64,000 nucleotides of DNA from Rhizobium phaseoli (GTDB taxonomy: Bacteria; Pseudomonadota; Alphaproteobacteria; Rhizobiales; Rhizobiaceae), in NCBI RefSeq assembly GCF_010668805.1, contig NZ_WUFT01000001.1:186001-250000 (forward strand), given 5' to 3'. Numbering within the stretch: position 1 is the stretch's first letter; each line of letters begins with the position of its first letter. Position numbers and translations under genes: made by a program. This document shows, piece by piece, positions 25,950 to 34,330 of the stretch. Below the pieces are notes generated by a model. The model had not been told where the DNA came from. It ran no database searches and was given only the letters and a program-made list of their open reading frames with translations.

Positions 25950-27029
25950 TCAGATCCGCACGATGTGCTGATCCCAGGCGACGTCGCTGCGGGTTGACAG
26001 GAAATCGCCATCATAGGAGGAGACCGCAAAGCCGCTTTTTGCCGGCGCGATGCCGGCCGCATCCGGAACGCTGGTCTCGGTCAGCACCTTGCCCGTCCTT
26101 GCGTCGAGTGTCACCGAGGCGCCGCCCTTCGGCGAGGTGATACCGACGAGGCCTTCGCTGCGATTGACGGCAATGGCTCCGACGTAATTGGCAAGCCTGC
26201 GCGTCGTCTGCTCCGGCAGGTCGATGAAGGTAAGATCCTCTCCCTTGGCAAAATGGCCGACGAGCGGCGGCAAATCCTTGCGGTGACCCTCGTACTGGCA
26301 GGCAAACCAGATGCGGCCCTTGTCGTCGAGATCGACGTGGCGGGTGGAGAGTTCTGCCCATTCCGCCGGCAGCGCATGTTTTTCCACCAGAGCACTGGTC
26401 GCGGCATCGATCAGCACCAGTGACGGCTGCATCTCTCCGAGATTGAGCTTGGTGCGGCCGAAATCCGGATGTGTCTCGATGCCGCCATTGGCGACGATCA
26501 GGAGACGTCCGTCGTCGGAGACCGTCATGTCGTGCGGGCCGATGCCGTAGGTCTCGAATTCGCCGATACGGGCGAAGCGGTCGGTGGCGTCGTAGAGGCC
26601 GATCATGCCACGATTGCCGTCGAAATCGTTCTCGCTGGCGTAGAGCAAACGACCATCGGGGGAAAAGGCGCCGTGGCCGTAGAAATGCCGGTCTTCCCGC
26701 GAGCTGATGACGATCGGTTCGCCCTTATTGCGGGGATCGAAAATCATCGCATAGGTGCCCGGCCGGCGGGCGAAGGCGACGGTCCTGCCGGTGACGGCGC
26801 TGAAGGCCATGCCGTGGGCCCGGGCGGGAAGCTTGACCTGGTCGATGACTTCGCCGCGCTCCGTCACGGTCGCGACAGCAAAGGAGCCGTCGGCCGCGCG
26901 AATGCCCGAGGCATAGACTGCGTCCGCCCGCTCCAGGGCCATCAGCGATTTCGGCGCCAAGGTGGCGAGGAAACCGAGCCCGGCCGCCTTGACGAAATAG
27001 CGTCGGTTGATCGCAGCGCTTCGCATCAT
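25950..27029 (-). CDS. DUF1513 family exported beta-propeller-like protein
   Basis: Periplasmic protein of 359 residues with a twin-arginine leader (INRRYFVKAAGLGFLATLAP). The mature part is a series of strands like a propeller: AHGMAFSAVTGRTVAFARRP, DRHFYGHGAFSPDGRLLYAS, GIGPHDMTVSDDGRLLIVAN, ELSTRHVDLDDKGRIWFACQ. Fourth and last gene of the imelysin operon, 4 bases behind the second imelysin gene. This order, imelysin, di-haem protein, imelysin, DUF1513, is one I recall from Fur-controlled loci of Pseudomonas. Two adjacent ATGs (27029, 27026) can serve. Confidence 0.9.
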   Translation of the reverse strand: MMRSAAINRRYFVKAAGLGFLATLAPKSLMALERADAVYASGIRAADGSFAVATVTERGEVIDQVKLPARAHGMAFSAVTGRTVAFARRPGTYAMIFDPRNKGEPIVISSREDRHFYGHGAFSPDGRLLYASENDFDGNRGMIGLYDATDRFARIGEFETYGIGPHDMTVSDDGRLLIVANGGIETHPDFGRTKLNLGEMQPSLVLIDAATSALVEKHALPAEWAELSTRHVDLDDKGRIWFACQYEGHRKDLPPLVGHFAKGEDLTFIDLPEQTTRRLANYVGAIAVNRSEGLVGITSPKGGASVTLDARTGKVLTETSVPDAAGIAPAKSGFAVSSYDGDFLSTRSDVAWDQHIVRI

Positions 27030-27033
27030 TGGT

Positions 27034-28137
27034 TCAGTCCCCGTCCGAAAAGGAAAAGCCGGCCGAAAGGCCGATGGCGGCGCCATATTCGTCGCTGATC
27101 CGGGTGATCAGGTCGCGGCTCTCGGCCAGCAGCGTATCGAGCTTGGCCTTCTCCGCATCACTGGTGGCGACGTCGATGTCGGGATTGAGTTTCGGCACGC
27201 TGTCGAGCAGCGATTTGAAATCCTCGTCGATCGAGGCGGCGATCGGCTGTTTGTCCGGCGGCAGAAGCTCGGCCATGCCGGCCTTCTGCCAGAGCGTGCG
27301 TAGCCCCTCCAGATTGGCGGCCATCGATTTCCAGGTGTTTTTCGAGCGCCAGTAGATCGCCATGCGCGGGCGCGGCGCGGCATCCTTGCCCTTGTAGAAT
27401 TGTTCGAGCCGCTGGTCGCGGAGGTTCTCCGCGCCGTGGACGAGAATGCCGAGCAGCGCGGTCACCGCTTCCTTGTTGTCCATGAAATCGTTGCTCTGCG
27501 GGCTTGGATGTTTCCAGCTCGCCTGCACGCCGTCGGGTTTTTCCCAGGCGGCGACGACTTCGCCGGCCTCACGCTGGATATTGCCGGCAACCGCCTGGCC
27601 GTAAAGGCAGCGAAAGCCGCCCTTCTGCTTGACGAGATCGTCGGCGCCATTGCCGTAAAGCACGTATTCCAGCGCCGTCAGGCCCTGCAGCGCAACGCTC
27701 TTGCCGGCGATCGCATCGACCGTCGCATCCTTCGGATCGGCCTTGGCGATCAGCGCCTGCACCTGCTTCAGGCCGACGCCTTTGCGGTCGGGGTAAAACA
27801 GGATGTGTTCGAAGAGATTGTCCTGGATGACGGGCCCGGTCTGGACGATCTCGATGATCGACCAGTAGCGGATCGTGTCGTCGAAGGTGGATTTGGCCTT
27901 GTCGAGCGTCTGCTGCGTGCCGTCGTCGCAGAGATCCTTCATCGCCGTCGTCAGCCGGGCGGCCGATTGCTGCATGTTGCGATAACCGGGGCGGATGACT
28001 TCGTCGACGGCGCGCTGCATGACGGCGGGAACGGCATCCTCGTTCAGCCCTGCCGGAGGAGTGGCGGCGGTCTGAGCGACCGCCGATGTGGCCAGGCCGA
28101 TCAGAGTGAGGCAGAGCAGGGGGTGCCAAAGGCGCAT
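27034..28137 (-). CDS. imelysin-family protein lacking the motif histidine
   Basis: Exported imelysin-like protein of 367 residues with a signal peptide (MRLWHPLLCLTLIGLATSAVA). The family motif GxHxxE reads GLTALEYVLYG here, so the histidine is replaced by threonine while the glutamate stays; the first imelysin of the operon keeps it. The rest is helical as expected. ATG 28137 overlaps the stop of the DUF1111 gene by one base (TGATG). Likely part of a periplasmic iron uptake system, perhaps as a non-binding partner. Confidence 0.9.
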   Translation of the reverse strand: MRLWHPLLCLTLIGLATSAVAQTAATPPAGLNEDAVPAVMQRAVDEVIRPGYRNMQQSAARLTTAMKDLCDDGTQQTLDKAKSTFDDTIRYWSIIEIVQTGPVIQDNLFEHILFYPDRKGVGLKQVQALIAKADPKDATVDAIAGKSVALQGLTALEYVLYGNGADDLVKQKGGFRCLYGQAVAGNIQREAGEVVAAWEKPDGVQASWKHPSPQSNDFMDNKEAVTALLGILVHGAENLRDQRLEQFYKGKDAAPRPRMAIYWRSKNTWKSMAANLEGLRTLWQKAGMAELLPPDKQPIAASIDEDFKSLLDSVPKLNPDIDVATSDAEKAKLDTLLAESRDLITRISDEYGAAIGLSAGFSFSDGD

Positions 28138-29675
28138 CAAAGTGACTCCAGGAATGTAATCAGGGCCGCCCTGTCGTCTTTTGACAGGGAGGAGAAAGCG
28201 TTGCGGGCCTGTTCAGCTTCGCCGCCATGCCAGAGGATAGCCTCGGTGAGATCTCTCGCACGGCCGTCATGCAGGAAAAAGCTGTGTCCGCTGACAGTCC
28301 GGGTCAGTCCTATACCCCATAGCGGTGGTGTGCGCCATTCACGTCCGCTTGCAAGACCGACCTGCTGCCCGTCGGCAAGTCCGTTGCCCATATCGTGCAG
28401 AAGAAAGTCGGAATAGGGCCAGATCAGCTGGAAGGACTGCGCCTTGTCGGGCGAATCCCTACGGGTGACGAATTTCGGCACATGGCAGGAAATGCAGCCG
28501 CTGTCGTAGAAAATCTGCTTGCCCTTCAGCGTCTCGGGAAAGCTCGCCTTGCGGCGGGCCGGAACGGCAAGATTTTCGGAATAGAAGGTCACCAGGTCGA
28601 GAATGGGATCCGGCGCCTCTTGCTCCCCCAGCCGTTTCTGCACGCCCGTCGGCATATCAAGGCATTTTTTTTCCGCTTTGGTGCAATCGCCCTGCGCATT
28701 CGGCTGATCGGAAGTCGAGATACCGATATCGTTGGCAAAGGCATCGGCACTCTGGTCGCGCACCGTGGCGTTCTGCGCCTTCCAGCCGAACCGCCCGAGT
28801 GCAACCTTGCCGCTGCGGTGGTCACGCACGATCGCGGCCTTTCCCGAGATGCCGTCGCCGTCGGCATCGTTAGGGTCGGCATGGGCGATAATATCGGCCT
28901 CGGGAATAGCCTCGATCAGCCCAAGGCCGATCATCGCCGAGGCGACACGCGGCGAAATCGTCGTCGCCGGATCGAGCGGTCCATAGGCAAGGTTGGTCAC
29001 CGCATAATGCGGCCGGCGCAGCGATACGGTCTCGCCGTCGCCGAGCGTCACCTTCTCTTCATCATAATTGATTGCCATCCGGCCTTCGGCGGCAAGGCCG
29101 GGAACGGCAAGGTCCTGCAACTGATGGCCATAAACCGGATCGGGGAAGTTGACGACTTCAGCTCCCGCGATCGCCTTTTCCTCATCAGGCGTTGCGGCTG
29201 CGCGGGAAAGCCGCAGCAGCATCGAGACAGCACTTGGGCCACCCTCCGGCGGTTTGCCGCGGCCGTCATTGACATGGCAGCTCATGCAGGAGCGGGCGTT
29301 GAAGAGCGGGCCTAGGCCATCGGAGGCCTGCGTCGAGGAGGGAGCGGAAACCCAGAGCTTGCGGAACAGCGCATTGCCCAGCCGGAAATTCTGCTCTTCC
29401 TCGAAGGGGATGTTGGCCGAAATATGCGAGAAGCTGTCTTCGGTGACCGGGTCGATCGATGTCGTCGCACCCGCCTGCATCGCCTCGTATTGCTCGGCCT
29501 TGGAAAAATCCCTGGTGGGGCGTGTCACGTCGGCGACGCGTTTCAGATCGGCTTCGGAGAGGTCGTTGCGTTTCGTCGGCAGATCGAAACCGGCGGCGAT
29601 GGTTGCGGAAAAACCGGCAAGCGTGGCGCAAAGCGCTGCGCGGGCGATCAATCTGCGGGCCGGGGCATGCGACAT
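28137..29675 (-). CDS. di-haem DUF1111 oxidoreductase-like protein
   Basis: Exported protein of 512 residues of the DUF1111 (thiol oxidoreductase-like) family, related to di-haem cytochrome c peroxidases. Two haem c motifs are visible: CMSCH and, much later, CISCH. Between them lie a DPNDADGDGISGK calcium-like loop and GRFGWKAQNATV. The end has SFFLHDGRARDLTEAILWHG, another conserved block. The start at 29675 gives a signal peptide (ARRLIARAALCATLAGFS). Second gene of the imelysin operon; it may oxidise or reduce iron in the periplasm. Confidence 0.93.
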   Translation of the reverse strand: MSHAPARRLIARAALCATLAGFSATIAAGFDLPTKRNDLSEADLKRVADVTRPTRDFSKAEQYEAMQAGATTSIDPVTEDSFSHISANIPFEEEQNFRLGNALFRKLWVSAPSSTQASDGLGPLFNARSCMSCHVNDGRGKPPEGGPSAVSMLLRLSRAAATPDEEKAIAGAEVVNFPDPVYGHQLQDLAVPGLAAEGRMAINYDEEKVTLGDGETVSLRRPHYAVTNLAYGPLDPATTISPRVASAMIGLGLIEAIPEADIIAHADPNDADGDGISGKAAIVRDHRSGKVALGRFGWKAQNATVRDQSADAFANDIGISTSDQPNAQGDCTKAEKKCLDMPTGVQKRLGEQEAPDPILDLVTFYSENLAVPARRKASFPETLKGKQIFYDSGCISCHVPKFVTRRDSPDKAQSFQLIWPYSDFLLHDMGNGLADGQQVGLASGREWRTPPLWGIGLTRTVSGHSFFLHDGRARDLTEAILWHGGEAEQARNAFSSLSKDDRAALITFLESL

Positions 29676-29721
29676 TTCAGGGTTCGGGCCGCTCCGGTTT
29701 TCGAAGCGGCCCGCCTTTTGC

Positions 29722-30996
29722 TTATTTGAAGACGGCGTTAGGATTATCCAAGCTGTCGGAACCTTCAAGCTGAACCGTGCCGAGATCGAGTGCGGCAATA
29801 ACGCGCTGTACCGATTTCGTCTGGTCGATCAGTCCGTCGATGGCGGCCTGGACGACGGCATTGCCTTCCTTGTTGCCTTCACCGATCATCTGGTCGTACT
29901 TCTCGACCGTCTCGCCGCGCTTCGCCATGGCATTCATCGCGTCGAGCGTCTTGTTGAGCTTGCCTTCCATCTCCGCATCGAGCGCCTTGTCCTTGGCGGC
30001 CACCAGATCATGCAGCGACGGGCCGCTGAGCTTGGTGCCGTTGACGCGGGTATAGTTGCCGGTATAGGCGGCGGCGATGCCGATCGCGTCGTTCAGATGC
30101 GAGTTATAGGTATTGTCGGAGAAGCAATCATGCTCTTCCTCGGGATCGTGCAGCAGCAGGCCGAGTTTCATGCGCTCGCCGGCAAGCTCGCCGTAGGAAA
30201 GCGAACCCATGCCCGTCAGGATCGCGACGAGACCGGCCTTCGGGTCGGCTTCGACATGCTTCGTCGCTGCCCCATCCGCCTTCCAATTGTCGGTCATTTC
30301 CTGCAGGTCGGACACCAGCAGGGTGGAGGCGGATTTCAGATATTCGGCGCGGCGGTCGCAATTGCCGTGCGTGCAATTCTTCAGGTCATAATCGGTCGCC
30401 GGGCGGTTGCCGGCGCCGGGTCCCGTGCCGTTCAGATCCTGGCCCCAGAGCAGGAATTCGATGGCGTGGTAGCCGGTGGCGACATTGGCTTCGATGCCGC
30501 CGGCCTCGGCGAGCGTGCCGGAGAGGAATTCCGGCGTCAGCTTGGAGGCGTCGACATCCTTGCCGTCGATCTTGATCGTCTTGTTGGCAATGACATTGGC
30601 CACATAGAGCGAATTTTCGTCGCTCTCGGTGCCATAGGAGGGATCGACATAGTCGATCAGGCCTTCATCGAGCGGCCATGCATTGACCTTGCCTTCCCAG
30701 TCGTCGACGATCGGATTGCCGAAACGATAGACTTCCGTCTGCTGGTAGGGCACGCGCGCCTTGATCCAGGCGTCCCTGGCTCCCTTCAGCGTCGCGTCAT
30801 CAGGCGCCTTCAGGAAGGCGTCGATCGCGGTATCGAGTGCCTTTGCCGTCGTCAGCGCATCCTCGTATTTCGCATGTCCGACGTCGGCATAGTGTTTCAC
30901 CACGGCCGCGGCATCGGTCTCGGCATGGGCGGGAAGAGCGAGCAGGGCGGCGGGGGCAATCGCCAGCACGGCTGCGCGGAATGTATTGAGCTTCAT
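29722..30996 (-). CDS. imelysin-family iron-regulated periplasmic protein
   Basis: Imelysin (IrpA/EfeO-like) protein of 424 residues with a signal peptide (FRAAVLAIAPAALLALPAHA). The metal-binding GxHxxE motif is intact in GYHAIEFLLWGQDLNG. Also typical are PYQQTEVYRFG, WPLDEGLIDYVD and EEEHDCFSDNT. First gene of the four-gene operon (imelysin, DUF1111, imelysin 2, DUF1513) with gaps of 46 bases, an overlap and 4 bases. An ICE-like sequence lies 80 bases before the start, consistent with iron control by Irr. Role: ferrous or haem iron binding in the periplasm. Confidence 0.93.
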   Translation of the reverse strand: MKLNTFRAAVLAIAPAALLALPAHAETDAAAVVKHYADVGHAKYEDALTTAKALDTAIDAFLKAPDDATLKGARDAWIKARVPYQQTEVYRFGNPIVDDWEGKVNAWPLDEGLIDYVDPSYGTESDENSLYVANVIANKTIKIDGKDVDASKLTPEFLSGTLAEAGGIEANVATGYHAIEFLLWGQDLNGTGPGAGNRPATDYDLKNCTHGNCDRRAEYLKSASTLLVSDLQEMTDNWKADGAATKHVEADPKAGLVAILTGMGSLSYGELAGERMKLGLLLHDPEEEHDCFSDNTYNSHLNDAIGIAAAYTGNYTRVNGTKLSGPSLHDLVAAKDKALDAEMEGKLNKTLDAMNAMAKRGETVEKYDQMIGEGNKEGNAVVQAAIDGLIDQTKSVQRVIAALDLGTVQLEGSDSLDNPNAVFK

Positions 30997-31060
30997 GGAC
31001 CTCTCCTGTGACGGATATCCGTCTAATCGGGCTCCGTCTCTTCGCCCAAAAGCAAACTTG

Positions 31061-31092
31061 TGTCAAATGCTCTAGTTTGGAATAATTTTAAG
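31061..31092 (-). promoter_or_regulatory. candidate iron control element and -35 box before the imelysin operon
   Basis: TTTGGAATAATTTTAAG (31076-31092) resembles the Irr-binding iron control element of rhizobia, an imperfect palindrome of the type TTTAGAAnnnTTCTAAA; five of eight symmetric positions pair here. On the minus strand a consensus -35 (TTGACA, 31066-31061) lies just downstream of it, but no good -10 follows. Match to ICE is from memory. Confidence 0.4.
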
Positions 31093-31195
31093 GACGGAGA
31101 GGGGCTGCAAACTCACCTGTTTTGAAAGGCACCCCCGGAAAATCCGCTAATGCTGCGCCGTTTCGCCGCGGCGTCGCGATGTTCAACAGGCCGCC

Positions 31196-32485
31196 TCAGG
31201 CCTTCCGCTGCATGCGGCAGAAGAAGAAACCGTCAGTATCGGTGGAGGCCGGCGTCAGCGTCACCGTCAGGCCGTCGGACGAGCGCGGGCGCGGCGCAGC
31301 CTTGCCGAACAGGCCATCCCAGGCGGGCAGGGCGCTGACGATCTGAAAATCAGGGTGGTCAGCCGTGAAGCGGCGCACCTGCTCCTCGTTTTCCTGGGGC
31401 AGCACCGAGCAGGTGACGTAGATCAGCTCACCGCCTGGCTTGACGAAGCTGCTTGCCTGTCTCAGCGCGTCCTGCTGCTGGGTGGTGCGCTCGTCGAGAT
31501 TCTTCGCCGTCAGCCGCCATTTCGTATCGGGGCGGCGGCGCCATGTGCCGGTGCCGGTGCAGGGCGCATCGACCAGCACCTTGTCGCAACGCCCGGCAAG
31601 ACTGGAAAGCGCTCTGGCGTCGTCATGCACCTGGACATTGCGCGTGCCCGCCCGCTTCAGCCGCTCGATGATCGGCGCCAGCCTTTTGCGGTCGGCGTCA
31701 TAGGCGTGAACCTGTCCCTTGTTCTGCATGGCGGCCGCCATGGCGAGCGTCTTGCCGCCGCCGCCGGCGCAATAGTCGAGAACCTGATCGCCTTCATGGG
31801 CGAGCACCAGGTCGGCGACGATCTGCGATCCCTCGTCCTGAACTTCGAACCAGCCCTTTTGGAACGAAAGCTCGGCCGTCACGTTGGGTAGACGCGAAGC
31901 GCCTTCGCCGGCAGCAATCCGGATGCCGTAGCGAGCTATCTTCGCCGCCTGCGCGCCGGCCCTTTCGAGCGCCTTGACGGCCTTGTCGCGGGAAGACTTC
32001 AGGATATTGGCGCGCAGATCGAGCGTCGGGCGGGCGGCAAGCGCCTCTGCCTCGGCCAGCCAGCTGGCGCCGAAAGCTTGTTCGAAGGAGGATTGGACCC
32101 ATTCGGGAATATCGCTGCGGATATGCGGCGGCGCATCGTCGAGCGAGCGGCTTGCAAACGCCGCGGCGGCATCGGCGTTCAGCGGCGCCGGCGCAAATTT
32201 GTCGTCCGCCAGATCGGCGGCAAGGCTGTCTGGTGTGAAACCCCATTGGCGGAACATGACGGCGTGGGCGATGGCTGCAGCGCTGTCGTCATCCATCAGC
32301 CAGGCATGGGAAAGCCGCATGCGCAGCGCGTCATAGACGATGTTGCCGATGGCGGCACGATCGCCGGAGCCGGCGAAACGATGCGCGAGGCCCCAGTCCT
32401 TCAGCGCGTCGGCGACGGGCCGCTTGCGGGCATCGATATCCGCGAGCACAGAAATCGCCCCTTCGAGGCGGCCGCCCAATCGCAT
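31196..32485 (-). CDS. RsmB/NOP family RNA (cytosine-5) methyltransferase
   Basis: SAM-dependent rRNA m5C methyltransferase of 429 residues, cytoplasmic. The N-terminal half is the NusB-like/RNA-binding region; the catalytic half has the SAM loop VLDYCAGGGGKTLAMA and both cysteine motifs of the family, VDAPCTGTGTWRRRPD and YVTCSVLPQENEEQ. The usual RsmB role is methylation of 16S rRNA C967, but alphaproteobacteria have more than one such enzyme, so no symbol is given. It is a lone gene between the iron operon and rlpA. Confidence 0.94.
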   Translation of the reverse strand: MRLGGRLEGAISVLADIDARKRPVADALKDWGLAHRFAGSGDRAAIGNIVYDALRMRLSHAWLMDDDSAAAIAHAVMFRQWGFTPDSLAADLADDKFAPAPLNADAAAAFASRSLDDAPPHIRSDIPEWVQSSFEQAFGASWLAEAEALAARPTLDLRANILKSSRDKAVKALERAGAQAAKIARYGIRIAAGEGASRLPNVTAELSFQKGWFEVQDEGSQIVADLVLAHEGDQVLDYCAGGGGKTLAMAAAMQNKGQVHAYDADRKRLAPIIERLKRAGTRNVQVHDDARALSSLAGRCDKVLVDAPCTGTGTWRRRPDTKWRLTAKNLDERTTQQQDALRQASSFVKPGGELIYVTCSVLPQENEEQVRRFTADHPDFQIVSALPAWDGLFGKAAPRPRSSDGLTVTLTPASTDTDGFFFCRMQRKA

Positions 32486-32638
32486 TCAAAGTCTCCTAAT
32501 TGCCATGGCCTGGGATCGATCCGCACGGGCGCCACAGGCGCGGGGCGGAATGTCCACAAGTCTCAACCGCGTGGTAACCGCGATTGACGGCAAGAGCAAG
32601 CGCTGCTGACGGCGCAGCTGGTTGTCAGGCCGTACGCC

Positions 32639-32716
32639 TCAGCTGATCAACTCGGCTGTCAGCCTTAGCTGATCACCTCGGCTGTCAGCTTTAGCTGATC
32701 ACCTGGTAGCAGACCT
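32639..32716. repeat. three 26-bp tandem units over the rlpA 3' end
   Basis: Units begin at 32639, 32665 and 32691. The middle and right ones share TTAGCTGATCACCT and the left one reads TCAGCTGATCAACT; left and middle also share CTCGGCTGTCAGC. Read on the minus strand, the right unit carries the last codons of rlpA (QVIS and TAA), so the two others are copies of the gene's end lying after the stop. Confidence 0.75.
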
Positions 32717-33053
32717 TCGCCGTGCCGGAACTCACCATGCCGATATTCTGGGCGGCGGCACGCGACAGGTCGAGCACCCGGCCGCGGATGAACGGACCGC
32801 GATCGTTGATGCGAACGACGACGGTGCGGCCATTGTTGCGGTTGGTGACCTTCACCTTGGTGCCGAAGGCAAGCGAACGATGTGCGGCAGTCAAGACGGC
32901 AGGGTTCATACGTTCCCCGGAAGCAGTTTTGGAGTGAAGTGCGTACCATGAAGCACCGCCGCAACCATCTCCAGCAGAACTCTCCGCCGGAAGCAGGCAA
33001 GAGCAGGCTGCAATAGTTACGGCAGCGATAATAGAACGACGTATTTTCTTCAA
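32691..33053 (-). CDS. rlpA: RlpA-like septal ring lytic transglycosylase domain protein
   Basis: Small RlpA-family protein (about 120 residues): signal peptide ([20 protein letters not shown]) followed by a double-psi beta-barrel domain ([55 protein letters not shown]). RlpA proteins cut peptidoglycan without stem peptides, often at the septum; this short form has no SPOR domain. I prefer the TTG at 33053 because GAGGGA lies 9 bases before it; a TTG at 33083 gives ten more residues. The stop lies in the right-hand copy of a 26-bp repeat. Confidence 0.82.
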   Translation of the reverse strand: MKKIRRSIIAAVTIAACSCLLPAESSAGDGCGGASWYALHSKTASGERMNPAVLTAAHRSLAFGTKVKVTNRNNGRTVVVRINDRGPFIRGRVLDLSRAAAQNIGMVSSGTAKVCYQVIS

Positions 33054-33460
33054 AACAGAGTATCCCTCAACTATTGAACGCAACGCCTCTGCAGGCGGCG
33101 GGGCTTAAATCTGTGAAAAAGTGGCGAAAAAGTGCCGCGGCCGATCACGGAATATTACTATCTGTAACATTCGTGAGCGCAATGGCGGAATTTCGCAAAC
33201 AGGCTGCGATCACCTCGCCGGAAAAAACACAATGAAATCAGTTAAAATACGAACGAATTTTCCAGGAGAATGGTTAACATCCCGGCGTTCACAAAAATCG
33301 CAAAAATTTTTTTCCGGCTTTGCCATATTTGTTGCCACATTTGCGCAAATTTAAAGGCCGTTAACCATAATAAACGGCGAAAATTGTCCCGCCAAATGGG
33401 GAAAGTAGGAATTTCCTACTCATTTCGGGTGATGATATTGGTCACATCAAGCGGCCGGCC
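33054..33460. other. AT-rich non-coding region between rlpA and the epimerase gene
   Basis: About 400 bases with no convincing gene, poorer in GC than anything around it. It has TTAACCAT, the CtrA half-site word, once on each strand (minus at 33277-33270, plus at 33361-33368), and a 17-base perfect palindrome AGTAGGAA-T-TTCCTACT (33404-33420) near the epimerase stop. Part of it must be the rlpA promoter and leader. I see no RNA gene that I could name. Confidence 0.5.
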
Positions 33461-34330
33461 CTAACCCCGCCAGCGTCCGTCTCGCCATAATTGCGCAAGC
33501 GACATCGGATAGGTCGGGAAGGAGAATTCGAAGCCGGCGGCCTTCAGTTTCGCATTGGAAACCCGTTTGTTCTCGCCGTAAAACGAGCGCGCCATCGGTG
33601 ACAGTTCGGCGGTTTCGAAGGCCTGCTCCGGTGGTGGTTCGACGCCCATCAGCCGCGCCGCCTCGACGATCACATCCTGCGGCGGGCCGGGCCGGTCGTC
33701 GGTGACATTATAGATGCCGCCGAGGCCACGATCCGACAGGAAGCGGGTCGCCGCACCGATATCCTCGACGCGGATACGATTGAACACCTGGTCCTTCTTG
33801 ATCAGCCGCCGCGCCGTGCCCTTGTCCAGATTGCAGAAGGCATTGCGTCCCGGCCCATAGATGCCGGAAAGCCGAAGCACCGCGGCCGGTACGCCGCGCT
33901 CCCGGCCCATCGCCAGCCAGCCCTCTTCCGCCTCGAGCCGCTCCTTCGACCGCCCGGAAACCGGAACGCACGGCGTTTCCTCATTGATCCAGGCCCCCTT
34001 ATGATCGCCATAGACGCCGACCGTGGAGAGATAACCGATCCATTCGAGCCTGGGCGGCAGGCTTACGCGGCCCTCGCCGAGCAGCCGCAGCAGCGGGTCA
34101 CCCGCCCCGGGCGCGATCGACTGCACGAGATGGGTGACATCAGCCAGCGCCCGGCGCAACGCGTCATCAAGGGTTTCGCCGTCGAAAAGGAAGGCGTCGA
34201 CGCCGTTTTGCCGGAGCGCCTCCATCTTGTCGGCCGAGCGTGTGGTGCCGGAAATGCGCACGCCGTTATCGGCGAAGGCTTTGGCGATCGCCGTGCCCGA
34301 ATAGCCGCAGCCAAAGACCATCACATGCAT
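33461..34330 (-). CDS. NAD(P)-dependent epimerase-like SDR protein
   Basis: Extended/atypical SDR of 289 residues. It opens with the dinucleotide motif VMVFGCGYSGTAIAKAF; YLSTVGVYGDHKG contains a YxxxK arrangement, and LRLSGIYGPGRNAF is the usual later block. The family is a poorly studied group of NAD(P)-binding proteins often next to queG or GST genes in rhizobia. ATG 34330 overlaps the queG stop by one base (TGATG), so it is cotranscribed with queG. Confidence 0.9.
   Translation of the reverse strand: MHVMVFGCGYSGTAIAKAFADNGVRISGTTRSADKMEALRQNGVDAFLFDGETLDDALRRALADVTHLVQSIAPGAGDPLLRLLGEGRVSLPPRLEWIGYLSTVGVYGDHKGAWINEETPCVPVSGRSKERLEAEEGWLAMGRERGVPAAVLRLSGIYGPGRNAFCNLDKGTARRLIKKDQVFNRIRVEDIGAATRFLSDRGLGGIYNVTDDRPGPPQDVIVEAARLMGVEPPPEQAFETAELSPMARSFYGENKRVSNAKLKAAGFEFSFPTYPMSLAQLWRDGRWRG

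Noticed and set aside
29149..31011. 620-residue open frame antisense to the imelysin and di-haem genes
   Set aside because: Same reason: shadow of real genes, composition dominated by complement codons, no recognisable domain.
31122..31346. Small plus-strand open frames at the end of the RsmB-like gene
   Set aside because: They lie over the 3' end of the methyltransferase gene and have no features of their own.
33121..33464. Short open frames in the AT-rich gap before rlpA
   Set aside because: No convincing ribosome-binding site or family similarity; the region is better read as promoter and leader.
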